DNA of 64,000 bases from Pseudalkalibacillus sp. SCS-8 (GTDB lineage: Bacteria > Bacillota > Bacilli > Bacillales > Fictibacillaceae). The DNA is taken from assembly GCF_040126055.1 (NCBI RefSeq), contig NZ_CP143541.1, forward strand, positions 1,302,001 to 1,366,000. The letters are read 5' to 3'. Under the pieces are notes generated by a model that searched no databases, was not told the origin of the DNA, and worked only from the letters and a program-made list of their open reading frames with translations. A program made the position numbers and the translations under genes. This document shows positions 25,622 through 34,320 of the stretch, piece by piece. How positions within the stretch are numbered: position 1 is the stretch's first letter; every line of letters begins with the position of its first letter.

Positions 25622-25850
25622 AGTATTACTTTTTGCTGGTTTGCAAGAAAAAGCCGGGAAAACCGAACTGACAATCAATAAAGATGAGATGACGGTTAAT
25701 GAGCTTGTCGCCCACATTCGACAAAGCGATGAGAATCTGGAGTTGACCAATGTGATGATTGCTGTCAATGAGGAATTCGTTAATGATCCTGAACAGATCA
25801 TAAAAACGGGCGATGACATTGCGTTGCTCCCACCAGTCAGTGGAGGATGA
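25614..25850 (+). CDS. moaD: MoaD, molybdopterin synthase sulfur-carrier subunit
   Basis: A 78-residue ubiquitin-like protein (MIKVLLFAGLQEKAG) ending in VSGG, the di-glycine tail that is adenylated and thiolated. The start is set by AAGGAG with a 7-nt spacer within the end of moaE. It is the last gene of the Moco operon, before a terminator. MoaA, MoaB, MoaC and MobA are not nearby. Confidence 0.93.
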   Translation: MIKVLLFAGLQEKAGKTELTINKDEMTVNELVAHIRQSDENLELTNVMIAVNEEFVNDPEQIIKTGDDIALLPPVSGG

Positions 25851-25866
25851 TTTCTCACAATCCGCT

Positions 25867-25906
25867 AAAAAACGCTTGGATCGATTTTTACGGATCCAAG
25901 CGTTTT
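25867..25906. terminator. Bidirectional terminator between moaD and uppP
   Basis: AAAACGCTTGGATC / GGATCCAAGCGTTTT stem. The T-run is better on the minus strand (uppP side). Confidence 0.85.
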
Positions 25907-25929
25907 CGTATGTTCTTTACCATTTTTCA

Positions 25930-26742
25930 TTACATGAAGAATAGAATCATCGGCCCGACGATAAAACAGTAGACAGCGAAATATTTCAGGTTTCCGCGTT
26001 CCATGATCCCCATAAGCCACTTTAACGAAATGTAGGAAGCGATGAACGAAATCAAGAAAGCAACAAGGTAAGGAATCAATAGTTGATCAAGCATCGGATC
26101 GTTCTTCAAGTCTCCAAAGCTTAGTAGCATCGTTCCAACGCTGACAGGGATATAGAGTAGGAATGAATAGCGTAGTGCTGTTTCCTGTTTCATCCCTCTT
26201 GCCATGGCCGCTACGATTGTTGCTCCTGAACGGCTGATGCCAGGAATCAAAGCAACAGCCTGGGCTAGCCCGACAATTAGAGCGTCTTTAACAGACAAAT
26301 CTTGATCCTGCTTACGGCCTCTAAGATTTCTGATCAACCAGAGAGCAATTCCTGTCACGATCAAAGTGGCACCAATCACTTTAATATCCTTTAGATTCTC
26401 TGAGATGAAGTCCTCTGCCAAAATCCCGATTACTGCAGCTGGGATGGTCCCGATGATCAAATAGATGATAAACATGAAATCCGAGCGATACTCACGATTC
26501 CTTGTTTTCGTATAATTCAACCCATTGGAAGCGAGACGGATTAAATCGGCTCGGTAGATCACAAGAATGGCAAGCAGAGAAGCGAAGTTCATGAAAACTT
26601 CAAAGCTGAATCCTTTAATATGTATGCCAAGGATTTCTTCTGCTAATACAAGGTGTCCACTCGAAGAAATCGGAATTGGTTCTGTAATGCCTTGTACAAA
26701 TCCGAAAAAAGCATATTTCAGCAAGGTAAACAATTGATCCAT
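25930..26742 (-). CDS. uppP: UppP/BacA undecaprenyl-diphosphatase
   Basis: A 270-residue membrane enzyme that recycles the undecaprenyl carrier for cell-wall synthesis and gives bacitracin tolerance. The two active-site motifs are visible: [15 protein letters not shown] near the N-terminus and [11 protein letters not shown] in the middle, with about seven hydrophobic helices. ATG 26742 has TGGAGGA with an 8-nt spacer; the open frame extends 43 codons further upstream without an SD or membrane character and is not used. Confidence 0.94.
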   Translation of the reverse strand: MDQLFTLLKYAFFGFVQGITEPIPISSSGHLVLAEEILGIHIKGFSFEVFMNFASLLAILVIYRADLIRLASNGLNYTKTRNREYRSDFMFIIYLIIGTIPAAVIGILAEDFISENLKDIKVIGATLIVTGIALWLIRNLRGRKQDQDLSVKDALIVGLAQAVALIPGISRSGATIVAAMARGMKQETALRYSFLLYIPVSVGTMLLSFGDLKNDPMLDQLLIPYLVAFLISFIASYISLKWLMGIMERGNLKYFAVYCFIVGPMILFFM

Positions 26743-26909
26743 TTCTATGTTCCTCCAGTTAGAGCTCTGTTTGTTTTTTTCACATGTAGTCATTAAACAA
26801 TAAAATTCGATGCGCGTAAAGAGACAATATTGTGAGCAATAAATTTTCGGTGTTTCCTTACACATATTCAAAATGGATGAATATCATGAAAATGTGAGGG
26901 GGGAACGTC

Positions 26910-27206
26910 GTGTCTTATGGTAAATATATGAAAGCTTTGAACATGCATAACCAACAGATGATGAAACAGTGCAAAAAGCACCTGCATCAATATGTACAAT
27001 GCAATATGCTCGATGGGAAAGTATATGAAGGCTATGTTGAGAAAGTTGATAAACAGAATCTATACTTAATCGTTGAAGTTTCTTATAAAAAACAACCCGG
27101 TGGACAGCAAAGGAAATACATGGGGTTTCCAGATCCAGGTCTTGGCTTTCAGCGGATCATTTTGCCTCTGCATTTCCTTACAGCAATTTCCCATCTCCCA
27201 TATTGA
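26910..27206 (+). CDS. Small basic protein with LSm-like N-terminal region, unknown function
   Basis: A 98-residue protein from a GTG start with a strong SD (GAGGGGGGA). Residues 22-55 (HLHQYVQCNMLDGKVYEGYV...NLYLIVE) show the alternating pattern of an LSm/SH3-like small barrel. The C-terminus (RIILPLHFLTAISHLPY) is hydrophobic and ends in LPY. It is rich in Met, Gln and Lys at the start. Small proteins with this ending occur in spore-formers, but I cannot name the family. It is monocistronic with its own terminator. Confidence 0.65.
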   Translation: MSYGKYMKALNMHNQQMMKQCKKHLHQYVQCNMLDGKVYEGYVEKVDKQNLYLIVEVSYKKQPGGQQRKYMGFPDPGLGFQRIILPLHFLTAISHLPY

Positions 27207-27234
27207 AAAAGTCACCGAAACAGGTGGCTTTTTT
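27207..27234 (+). terminator. Intrinsic terminator after LSm-like gene
   Basis: AAGTCACC / GGTGGCTT stem (one G-T pair) with a 6-nt loop, then TTTT. Confidence 0.75.
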
Positions 27235-27307
27235 ATGTGATTTGAATTTCCGAGCGTAATTTTTTTAGAGAAACAAGGCAACCATACATATGAAGGAGTG
27301 ATGATTC

Positions 27308-27487
27308 ATGGGACAAAACCATCAATTCAACCCGGGACAAAAGGCACCAAATAATGGGGTGTATGTCGAAATCGGAGAAACAGGCAGCATGGTGAATAAT
27401 CCGAAAGAGATCAAATTACATGCGGGTGATTCTTTTCCAGAAACGAGTAATCACAATCGGAAATGGACATACAAGCGAAAGCCTTAG
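27308..27487 (+). CDS. yjzC: YjzC family protein
   Basis: A 59-residue protein starting MGQNHQFNPGQKAPNNGVYV and ending NRKWTYKRKP. It matches B. subtilis YjzC closely, including GETGSMVNNPKEI and the RKW near the end. The SD is GAAGGAGTG. The function is unknown; the protein is small, hydrophilic and widely conserved in Bacillaceae. Confidence 0.88.
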   Translation: MGQNHQFNPGQKAPNNGVYVEIGETGSMVNNPKEIKLHAGDSFPETSNHNRKWTYKRKP

Positions 27488-27582
27488 GAAAACTCTTGCT
27501 CCGAAAGTGACACCCTCTACTTCCTCTTGGTACTTTCCTGGTGCAGTGTGTTAGACTACTTGGAGAGGAGAGAGGATGCAAA

Positions 27583-28305
27583 ATGATAAAAGTAGAAAAT
27601 CTAAAAAAATCATTCGGTTCACTTGAAGTTTTGAAAGATATCAATGTGGAGATCAAACAACAAGAAGTAGTATGTGTCATTGGACCATCCGGTTCTGGAA
27701 AGTCCACTTTTCTCAGATGTCTTAACTTGCTCGAATCAATTACAGATGGGCATGTCTATATTAAAGGGATCGATATAACGAATAAGCAGACAGATATCAA
27801 CAAATTGAGAACAGATGTTGGAATGGTCTTCCAACAGTTCAATCTATTCCCTCATAAGACGGTTCTTGAAAACATCATGGTGTCCCCTATAAAAGTTCGG
27901 AAGTGGGACAAGAAGAAAGCAGAAAGGAAAGCCAGAGAACTTCTTGAAAAGGTAGGGCTCAGTGAAAAAGCTGATGCATATCCAGCTTCCTTATCAGGGG
28001 GACAAAAGCAAAGAGTTGCGATTGCAAGATCTCTTGCGATGGAACCTGAAATCATGTTGTTCGATGAACCGACATCTGCTTTAGATCCAGAGATGGTAGG
28101 GGAAGTGCTTGAAGTGATGAAAGGACTTGCTAGAGAAGGGATGACGATGGTAGTCGTCACCCACGAAATGGGTTTTGCAAGAGAAGTGGCAGACCGGGTC
28201 ATTTTCATGGATGAGGGATATATCGTTGAAGAGAATGTACCTGCCAAATTGTTTGAAGAACCACAGAACGATCGGACGAAAGCTTTTCTAAGTAAAGTAC
28301 ATTAA
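27583..28305 (+). CDS. Polar amino acid ABC transporter ATP-binding protein (GlnQ/ArtP type), orphan
   Basis: A 240-residue ABC ATPase with Walker [11 protein letters not shown]-loop [12 protein letters not shown], signature LSGGQKQR, Walker [15 protein letters not shown] and H-loop VTHEMG. The PAAT-type C-terminus ([20 protein letters not shown]) marks the polar amino acid group. No permease or binding protein gene adjoins it, and it is bounded by YjzC and a terminator, so it must work with components encoded elsewhere. Confidence 0.93.
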   Translation: MIKVENLKKSFGSLEVLKDINVEIKQQEVVCVIGPSGSGKSTFLRCLNLLESITDGHVYIKGIDITNKQTDINKLRTDVGMVFQQFNLFPHKTVLENIMVSPIKVRKWDKKKAERKARELLEKVGLSEKADAYPASLSGGQKQRVAIARSLAMEPEIMLFDEPTSALDPEMVGEVLEVMKGLAREGMTMVVVTHEMGFAREVADRVIFMDEGYIVEENVPAKLFEEPQNDRTKAFLSKVH

Positions 28306-28313
28306 TGATAAAT

Positions 28314-28353
28314 AAAAAAACGGGGCTGACTTCATCGTCAACCCCGTTTTTTT
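28314..28353. terminator. Bidirectional terminator between ABC ATPase and yjzD
   Basis: ACGGGGcTGAC / GTCAaCCCCGT stem with A-run and T-run on opposite sides; serves convergent genes. Confidence 0.9.
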
Positions 28354-28358
28354 ATTGT

Positions 28359-28538
28359 TTACTCGGCTGTTTCGTCTTGAATGCCTGCATCCCCAAGAAT
28401 GAAGACAAATACAGAGAAAATCAGTCCGATCACACTAGCTAGAAGCAAGCTATACTCGCCGCCTTGCATAGAAGACAATACATAAAAAGCCATGTTGCTC
28501 AATAGAAGAGCCCAGATGATTGTCCAAATATAACGCAT
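28359..28538 (-). CDS. yjzD: YjzD family small membrane protein (DUF2929)
   Basis: A 59-residue protein with two transmembrane helices (about residues 3-22 and 30-50), MRYIWTIIWALLLSNMAFYV at the start. It matches YjzD/DUF2929, which in B. subtilis also lies beside yjaU. ATG 28538 has GAGGTG with a 7-nt spacer; the longer frame start at 28568 is not supported. Function unknown. Confidence 0.85.
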   Translation of the reverse strand: MRYIWTIIWALLLSNMAFYVLSSMQGGEYSLLLASVIGLIFSVFVFILGDAGIQDETAE

Positions 28539-28759
28539 TACGATCACCTCAGATTTAATATGTAGCATATATCCATTTCATATTGTAGCACAACTTCCCT
28601 TCTATCAAAACGATTTCAATAAACTTCCTAAAAAAGTTCACGAATTACTTGGATAACCCACGAGATGTACAATCCACCGGAAAATGGGTGTCTGACACGT
28701 TCTCTTTTAATTTTCTCGCATACATTAACTAAGAATGAACGTTTAAGGCGTGATAAACA

Positions 28760-29503
28760 ATGTGTGGACATTCTCACCGTTTTTTCAAATTGAATGATCA
28801 ATGTGTGATAACTCATATACCTGAACGGCCAAATGGGTTTGCCATCATTTTGATTGGAGATGTCAATCATTATGTAACGGATCAAACCAGCTCCTGGTTG
28901 CAACATCCAGAACGCTCAAAATTTCTAGATGATTTATGTTCGTTCGGTTATACCATCTTCTATTCCAACCTCTATGGGAGGCATTGGGGGAATGAGAGAA
29001 GTGTGGATTTATTGAATCGTATGTACCATACGATACTAAAGCAAGAAATCATCAATCCGAAGATCCATATCCTTGCTGAAGGAATGGGGGCATTATCCGC
29101 TCTGAAGTGGTTGGAAGGACATGGCGAGAAAACGAGATCAGCAGCCTTCCTGAATCCATGCTTAAGTCTGAAGGTTCATGGAGAGGCTGTTCGAGAGCAG
29201 AAGCTGTTTTATAAGAGTTTTCATCGTGAGATTTGCCAGGCGTATGAACTTTCCGAGCATGAAGCGGATGAATTCATCCAGAACCATAGGGGTTACCGAT
29301 CGTATACGTCTAACAAACCTGTGAAAATCTGGCACAATATGCATGGATCTCCCTACTCGTTTATGAACCATAGTCGGGCATATGAGCATTTTCGGGATGA
29401 AATAGGGGCACCGATATCACTTTCGCTGCAATTATCCGGCAATAAACAGGATTTTGCACGGAAGGTGAAATTCTTCTTTCAACAACATGAGAAGGACTTA
29501 TAA
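28760..29503 (+). CDS. YjaU-like alpha/beta hydrolase
   Basis: A 247-residue protein with an alpha/beta-hydrolase outline: GFAIILIGDVNHYV, LYGRHWGNE and the elbow-like AEGMGAL around residues 110-115, where the usual Gly-x-Ser-x-Gly is Ala-Glu-Gly-Met-Gly, so the nucleophile Ser is missing. It occupies the position of yjaU in B. subtilis (yjzD - here - yjaV). The SD is weak. It is probably a degenerate or non-catalytic hydrolase-fold protein; function unknown. Confidence 0.7.
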   Translation: MCGHSHRFFKLNDQCVITHIPERPNGFAIILIGDVNHYVTDQTSSWLQHPERSKFLDDLCSFGYTIFYSNLYGRHWGNERSVDLLNRMYHTILKQEIINPKIHILAEGMGALSALKWLEGHGEKTRSAAFLNPCLSLKVHGEAVREQKLFYKSFHREICQAYELSEHEADEFIQNHRGYRSYTSNKPVKIWHNMHGSPYSFMNHSRAYEHFRDEIGAPISLSLQLSGNKQDFARKVKFFFQQHEKDL

Positions 29504-29545
29504 GGGTTGACGACAGTTCCTGCATATCTTACCGTCAATCCTTAT
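29500..29545 (+). other. Hairpin without T-run after yjaU-like gene
   Basis: ATAAGG-g-TTGACG / CGTCAA-t-CCTTAT, a 12-bp interrupted stem with a 20-nt loop that includes the stop codon. It lacks a clear U tract, so its role as a terminator is doubtful. Confidence 0.4.
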
Positions 29546-29654
29546 GTCATTTACCACTGACAGTACATACATCTCTAGAAGACGTAACTTTTAGTTCATA
29601 AATCGAGATCCTGAAATAAGATAATAATAAGAATAATCTGGAGGGTCCTGAATA

Positions 29655-30359
29655 ATGAAAAGAGTCTTAATCACAGGTGTTGCAGGAGAAGTGGGTATGA
29701 TCCTTGCGAATGCATTCATTGATAAAGGTATTGATGTATACGGTGTAGACCATGTAAATAGAGAAACACATGAAGGGCTGGATCTGATTGGAAGAAATGC
29801 CCTTTTTCATTTTAACAATCAATCCATCTCTGAAATTGATTGGTCAGCAGAGGACCCGGTAGATGTCATCTTTCACCTTGCACAAAGTGTTCCGACGTCT
29901 CCACGTATCTCCGAAATAAAAAAATCCGTTTCACAATCTCTTTCGAATATGAAGCGTTTAGTCGCTTTTGCAGCTGAGAGTGGAGCCAAAGTAGTGATCA
30001 TTTCGTCGACAGATGTATTCGGTCCGATTTTGACCGACTATGGGAAGAAAGATCTTGAACCAGCACCAAGAAGCTTATATGGCACGTTGATGTTGGCTGA
30101 AGAAACATTTCTGAAAAGAAACGCAAAAAAAGATAATGTCCCTTACCACATTGTCCGACTTCCTTGTTTAATGGGTAGTAATCATCCAATCAGTGACAAA
30201 TGTCATGCAATTGATACAGATGACAAAGCAGGATTTACGACTGAAGAGAGAGAAAATAGTAAAGAAGTCATTATTACCAGGGAGGAGTTCATCGAAATCT
30301 GTCTAAAGATCATAAATGATGATCTGGACGAATCAATTATTACATTATTTAATAAGTAG
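29655..30359 (+). CDS. yjaV: YjaV-like NAD-dependent epimerase/dehydratase family protein
   Basis: A 234-residue short extended-SDR protein. The dinucleotide motif is TGVAGEVG, followed by VIFHLAQ and the Ser/Thr segment IISSTDVFGP. At the catalytic site it reads LYGTLMLAEE, where the lysine of YxxxK is replaced by methionine, so normal SDR catalysis is doubtful. The protein also lacks most of the usual C-terminal substrate domain. It precedes med-comZ, as yjaV does in B. subtilis. The SD is GGAGGG. Confidence 0.8.
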   Translation: MKRVLITGVAGEVGMILANAFIDKGIDVYGVDHVNRETHEGLDLIGRNALFHFNNQSISEIDWSAEDPVDVIFHLAQSVPTSPRISEIKKSVSQSLSNMKRLVAFAAESGAKVVIISSTDVFGPILTDYGKKDLEPAPRSLYGTLMLAEETFLKRNAKKDNVPYHIVRLPCLMGSNHPISDKCHAIDTDDKAGFTTEERENSKEVIITREEFIEICLKIINDDLDESIITLFNK

Positions 30360-30420
30360 CAAGAATCGTATATACTAGTAATAGTTTGAATTTGGTCAGT
30401 GTTGAAGGAGAGGAAAATAC

Positions 30421-31374
30421 ATGAAAATAGTGATCCCTTTCCTGATTGCGGTGTTACTGCTCCCTCTTACAGGATGCCAAAAGGCTTTGGGGAGCGGAGA
30501 ATTAGAGAACGTTGGACTTTTGATTGAGGATACGATCAATGACCAAGGCTGGGGTACGAAGGGCTATAAAGGCTTGCTTAAAGTGAAGGAAGAATTTGAC
30601 AATAAAGTATTCTATCGAGAAGAAGTGAAATCAAAAGCACAGGTTCTGAAGGCAGTCAGAGAATTTCAAGAAAATGAAGTCAATCTAATATATGGACATG
30701 GTAAATTGTACGCACCGATTTTCATGGAGATCAAATCGGAGTTTCCAGATATCCATTTCGTCAGTTTTAACGGAAAAGTAAGTGGAAAGGGCATAACAAG
30801 TGTCCACTTCGACTCCTATGCTATGGGTTATTTTGCAGGAATCATTTCAGGAGCCATGACAAAAACGGGACAAGTCGGAATGATTGCAGCCTTTCCTTGG
30901 CAACCCGAAGCAACTGGATTTAGAGAAGGTGCGAATCTTTACAATCCGGATGTTGAAGCTCATATTTCATTTGTCCGGGATTGGAGTAATGTCGATCAGG
31001 CTATGAGAATCTTTAATGAGATGAAGGAAAAAGGAGTCGATATCTATTATCCTGCAGGGGATGGCTATACTGTACCTGTTATCGAAAGGGTGAAGGAAGA
31101 AGGGGCATATGCGATCGGTTTTGTGTCAAACATGGCTGATCTCGGGAAACAAACAGTCCTCACAAGCACCGTTCAACATGTGGATCGACTCTATGTCATG
31201 ATTGCAGAAAAGTACAATGATGGTACGCTTACATCGGGGAACATCCATTACGATTTTCAAGAGGAAGTCATTTCTCTCGCTCCATTCAGTGATGAAGTAC
31301 CGTTAGAATTACAAGAAAAGCTGACCATTTTGATAGAAGATTATAAAAAAACCGGGAAGCTGCCAGCACCATAA
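30421..31374 (+). CDS. med: Med-like BMP family lipoprotein
   Basis: A 317-residue lipoprotein. A signal peptide ends in the lipobox LTGC at Cys19, followed by a basic membrane lipoprotein/PnrA-type ligand-binding fold (DQGWGTKGYKGL, HFDSYAMGYFAGIISG, YPAGDGYTVPV). The same position before comZ identifies it as Med, which raises comK expression in B. subtilis. Unlike some Med proteins no DNA-binding part is visible. It ends 15 nt before comZ, so both genes are co-transcribed. Confidence 0.88.
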   Translation: MKIVIPFLIAVLLLPLTGCQKALGSGELENVGLLIEDTINDQGWGTKGYKGLLKVKEEFDNKVFYREEVKSKAQVLKAVREFQENEVNLIYGHGKLYAPIFMEIKSEFPDIHFVSFNGKVSGKGITSVHFDSYAMGYFAGIISGAMTKTGQVGMIAAFPWQPEATGFREGANLYNPDVEAHISFVRDWSNVDQAMRIFNEMKEKGVDIYYPAGDGYTVPVIERVKEEGAYAIGFVSNMADLGKQTVLTSTVQHVDRLYVMIAEKYNDGTLTSGNIHYDFQEEVISLAPFSDEVPLELQEKLTILIEDYKKTGKLPAP

Positions 31375-31389
31375 GGAGGGAGAAAAAAC

Positions 31390-31581
31390 ATGAACCAGGA
31401 ACGAAATATGAAATTCATGCAAATCGCAATGTCACGATTGCCAGAGGCGAAGCAGTTCATGGAACAAAAAGGCATTGAAATCACAATGGAAGATATTCAG
31501 CCAATGATGAATTTGTTAATGAACGTGATGAATGATGCGTATGAATTAGGCCGATCTGATGCGCAAGAAAACACTGAATAA
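31390..31581 (+). CDS. comZ: ComZ, negative regulator of comG expression
   Basis: A 63-residue, Met-rich helical protein with the ComZ pattern MKFMQIAMSRLPEAKQFMEQ and IQPMMNLLMNVMNDAYELG. In B. subtilis med and comZ are adjacent and ComZ damps transcription of the comG transformation operon. The SD is AAGGAGGG with an 8-nt spacer, and a terminator follows. Confidence 0.93.
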   Translation: MNQERNMKFMQIAMSRLPEAKQFMEQKGIEITMEDIQPMMNLLMNVMNDAYELGRSDAQENTE

Positions 31582-31617
31582 TACGTAAAGCGTAAAATCC
31601 ATTACATATTCTTAAAT

Positions 31618-31648
31618 CCTCCGTGATAATGCCACGGAGGGTTTTTTA
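31618..31648 (+). terminator. Intrinsic terminator after comZ
   Basis: CCTCCGTG / CACGGAGG with a 7-nt loop, then GTTTTTT. Confidence 0.9.
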
Positions 31649-31660
31649 TATCTAAGTTAT

Positions 31661-31791
31661 GTTAGCTTTTATTGTTCATTTTAATGAAATTAGACTGCGT
31701 AAGGCGACGACTCCAGCGGGAAATCAACAGCTGAAGACCCCACAGAGCAAGGCATTAATGATCTTCGACTAGCTGTTCAATATCTACAAAG
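31661..31791. repeat. Dispersed palindromic-ended repeat, copy D (degenerate, reverse orientation)
   Basis: Starts GTTAGCTTTTATTGTTCATT, then GCGTAAGGCGACGACTCCAG and AACAGCTGAAGACCCC, which are the reverse complement of the right half of copy A. It continues to AGCTGTTCAATATCTACAAAG, a match to the reverse of the left end. The GC-rich core between these is lost. It lies between the comZ terminator and the fabH promoter. Confidence 0.6.
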
Positions 31792-31830
31792 CCTATAGAT
31801 ACATACTGTTGAAAAGGCTCTCTTGCTAAC

Positions 31831-31875
31831 TAGACAAAAAGATCAATATGGATTAAAATTAGTACCAAGTCATAA
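31831..31875 (+). promoter_or_regulatory. fabH promoter with FapR-like operator
   Basis: -35 TAGACA (31831-31836), 17-nt spacer, -10 TAAAAT (31854-31859). Overlapping the -10 and start region is TTAGTACCAAGTCATAA (31859-31875), which resembles the 17-bp FapR operator (TTAGTACC half site with a degenerate right half). FapR represses fabHA-fabF in B. subtilis and is released by malonyl-CoA. A further GATACTAAG lies at 31881-31889. Confidence 0.55.
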
Positions 31876-31923
31876 CATAAGATACTAAGGGGATTTAAAA
31901 GTCATACAAAAAGGGGTAATTGG

Positions 31924-32859
31924 ATGAATGCAGGTATAATCGGAATTGGCAAATATGTCCCGGAACGTGTGATGACCAATCAAGAGCTTGAAAAGATGGT
32001 TGATACATCTGATGAATGGATTCGTACGAGGACTGGTATAGAAGAACGAAGAATTGCAAATGAAGATATGAATACGTCCCACATGGCGGAAAATGCAGCA
32101 AATGAAGCACTAAAAGATGCAGGTCTTGAGGCAAGCGAAATCGACCTTATTCTTGTTGCTACAGTAACAGGAGATTATGGATTTCCTTCTGTAGCATGCC
32201 TTATTCAAGAAAGACTTGGAGCAAAAAATGCAGTTGCAATGGACCTGAGTGCAGCATGTGCTGGGTTCATTTATGGTATGATAACAGCACAACAGTATAT
32301 TAAAACAGAAACCTATAAAAATATCCTTGTTATCGGTGTTGAGAAGCTATCAAAAATTACAGATTGGGAAGACCGTAATACGGCTGTCCTGTTCGGTGAT
32401 GGTGCAGGAGCTGCTGTCCTTGCTCCCGTTGCAAGTGATAAAGGGATTTTATCATTTGATATGGGATCAGATGGTTCAGGAGCGAAGTATCTCTTCCAAA
32501 ATGGCGATCACTTGTACATGAACGGAAGAGAAGTATTTAAATTTGCAGTGAGACAAATGCCTGAATCCTCTATGAAGGTTGTTGAGAAAGCCGGGTTGAA
32601 AAAAGAGGATGTCGACTTCTTGATTCCACATCAGGCGAATATCAGAATCATGGAGGCAGCACGTGAGCGGCTGGATCTCCCGAAGGAAAAAATGGCTTCG
32701 ACAGTCGGAAAATATGGCAATACATCCTCTTCGTCTATCCCGATTGCGTTAGTCGATGCAGTAGAAGAAGGCAAAATAAAAAATGGCGATGTGTTGGTAC
32801 TCGTCGGGTTCGGCGGTGGTTTGACCTGGGGTGCCGTAGCATTACGTTGGGGAAAATAG
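31924..32859 (+). CDS. fabH: FabH, beta-ketoacyl-ACP synthase III
   Basis: A 311-residue KAS III that condenses a CoA primer with malonyl-ACP to start fatty acid synthesis. Catalytic residues are visible: Cys112 in DLSAACAGF, His in HQANIR and Asn in GNTSSSS. The N-terminus [17 protein letters not shown] is standard. The SD is AAGGGG with a 7-nt spacer. It is followed 21 nt later by fabF, the same two-gene unit as in B. subtilis, probably under FapR control. Confidence 0.97.
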   Translation: MNAGIIGIGKYVPERVMTNQELEKMVDTSDEWIRTRTGIEERRIANEDMNTSHMAENAANEALKDAGLEASEIDLILVATVTGDYGFPSVACLIQERLGAKNAVAMDLSAACAGFIYGMITAQQYIKTETYKNILVIGVEKLSKITDWEDRNTAVLFGDGAGAAVLAPVASDKGILSFDMGSDGSGAKYLFQNGDHLYMNGREVFKFAVRQMPESSMKVVEKAGLKKEDVDFLIPHQANIRIMEAARERLDLPKEKMASTVGKYGNTSSSSIPIALVDAVEEGKIKNGDVLVLVGFGGGLTWGAVALRWGK

Positions 32860-32880
32860 TTGTAAGGAGCTGAAGTTACG

Positions 32881-34122
32881 ATGAGCAATAAACGAGTTGT
32901 GATTACAGGACTTGGTACAGTCTCTCCAGTAGGAAATGACACAGAGACAACCTGGGAAAATATTATTAATGGTAAATCTGGTATAGGTGAACTGACACGA
33001 CGGGATAAAGATCAATTTCCTGCTAAAGTGGCAGGAGAAGCAACAGATTTCGATCCAGAGCAATATTTGGATCGTAAAGATGTACGTAAAATGGACCGAT
33101 TTACACAGTTTGCAATTGCTGCTTCCTTACAGGCTGTAAAAGATGCAGACCTGACGATCACAGAAGAGATTGCACCTCGTGTCGGTGTATGGATCGGTTC
33201 AGGGATCGGCGGAATGGAAACGTATGAGCAGCAGTTCCAAGTGTTCATGGAGAAAGGTCAACGACGTGTGAGTCCATTCTTCGTACCGATGATGATTCCG
33301 GATATGGCTTCAGGACAAGTTTCCATTATGCTAGGAGCAAAAGGAATCAATTCTTGTACAGTGACAGCCTGTGCATCTGGTGCCAATTCCATTGGCGATG
33401 CATTCAAGGCGATCCAACGGGGCGATGCAGACATTATGGTCACTGGAGGCTCAGAAGCCCCAATTACAAATATGGCACTTGCAGGCTTCTCATCTTCCAA
33501 AGCCTTGTCAACAAACCCGGATCCATCAAAAGCGAGTCGTCCATTTGATGCAAACCGTGATGGTTTCGTAATGGGTGAAGGTGCAGGGATCCTCGTGATT
33601 GAATCCCTTGAATCTGCGCAGAAGCGTGGCGCAAAAATCCATGCAGAGATTGTCGGATATGGTGCAACAGGAGATGCACACCATATTACGCAACCAGCTC
33701 CGGGTGGAGAAGGTGGTGTCCGTGCAATGAACATTGCCTTGAAGGATGCAGGCCTTAAACCGGAGAATGTCGACTATCTTAATGCGCATGGTACAAGCAC
33801 GGATTTCAATGACAAATACGAGACCGCTGCAATTAAAACGGTCTTTGGCGACCATGCTCGCAGACTTGGTATCAGTTCTACAAAATCGATGACAGGACAC
33901 TTGCTAGGTGCAGCAGGAGCCTTGGAAGCCGTGTTGTCTGTCAAAGCGATCCAAAATGACATCATGCCACCAACAATCAATTATGAAACACCAGATCCTG
34001 AGTGTGATCTTGATTATGTTCCGAACGAAGCACGACGTGCAGATGTGAATGTCGTCATGAGTAACTCACTAGGGTTTGGCGGCCATAACGTTGCGTTGGT
34101 GTTCAAGAAATTTGCTGAATAA
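32881..34122 (+). CDS. fabF: FabF, beta-ketoacyl-ACP synthase II
   Basis: A 413-residue KAS II that elongates acyl-ACP chains. Cys164 lies in [13 protein letters not shown], and the two histidines are in [11 protein letters not shown] and [13 protein letters not shown]. The SD is AAGGAG. It is the second gene of the fabH-fabF operon, closed by a strong terminator. Confidence 0.97.
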   Translation: MSNKRVVITGLGTVSPVGNDTETTWENIINGKSGIGELTRRDKDQFPAKVAGEATDFDPEQYLDRKDVRKMDRFTQFAIAASLQAVKDADLTITEEIAPRVGVWIGSGIGGMETYEQQFQVFMEKGQRRVSPFFVPMMIPDMASGQVSIMLGAKGINSCTVTACASGANSIGDAFKAIQRGDADIMVTGGSEAPITNMALAGFSSSKALSTNPDPSKASRPFDANRDGFVMGEGAGILVIESLESAQKRGAKIHAEIVGYGATGDAHHITQPAPGGEGGVRAMNIALKDAGLKPENVDYLNAHGTSTDFNDKYETAAIKTVFGDHARRLGISSTKSMTGHLLGAAGALEAVLSVKAIQNDIMPPTINYETPDPECDLDYVPNEARRADVNVVMSNSLGFGGHNVALVFKKFAE

Positions 34123-34138
34123 TTACCTAAACGAATGA

Positions 34139-34176
34139 AACCGGCTGTCGTAAATTAGCGACAGCCGGTTTTTTTT
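34139..34176 (+). terminator. Terminator of fabH-fabF
   Basis: AACCGGCTGTCG / CGACAGCCGGTT with an 8-nt loop, then TTTTTT. Confidence 0.93.
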
Positions 34177-34320
34177 GTGAAAGATGGGTTTTTGACCGTA
34201 CTCTTTCTACCTTTAGAATATTTACGATATTGAAAAGATTTGTAGATAAACCAAAACGTCCACTCAATAAATCTCCTTTATTCTTTTAGTTGAATGATCG
34301 ACGTAGGAGGAGATGGACAA

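Noticed and set aside
25115..25858. 247-residue minus-strand ORF in moaE/moaD
   Set aside because: Shadow ORF; both MoaE and MoaD show active-site motifs on the plus strand.
33258..33734. 158-residue antisense ORF inside fabF
   Set aside because: Opposite strand of a well-conserved gene, no SD, composition follows the fabF codon shadow.
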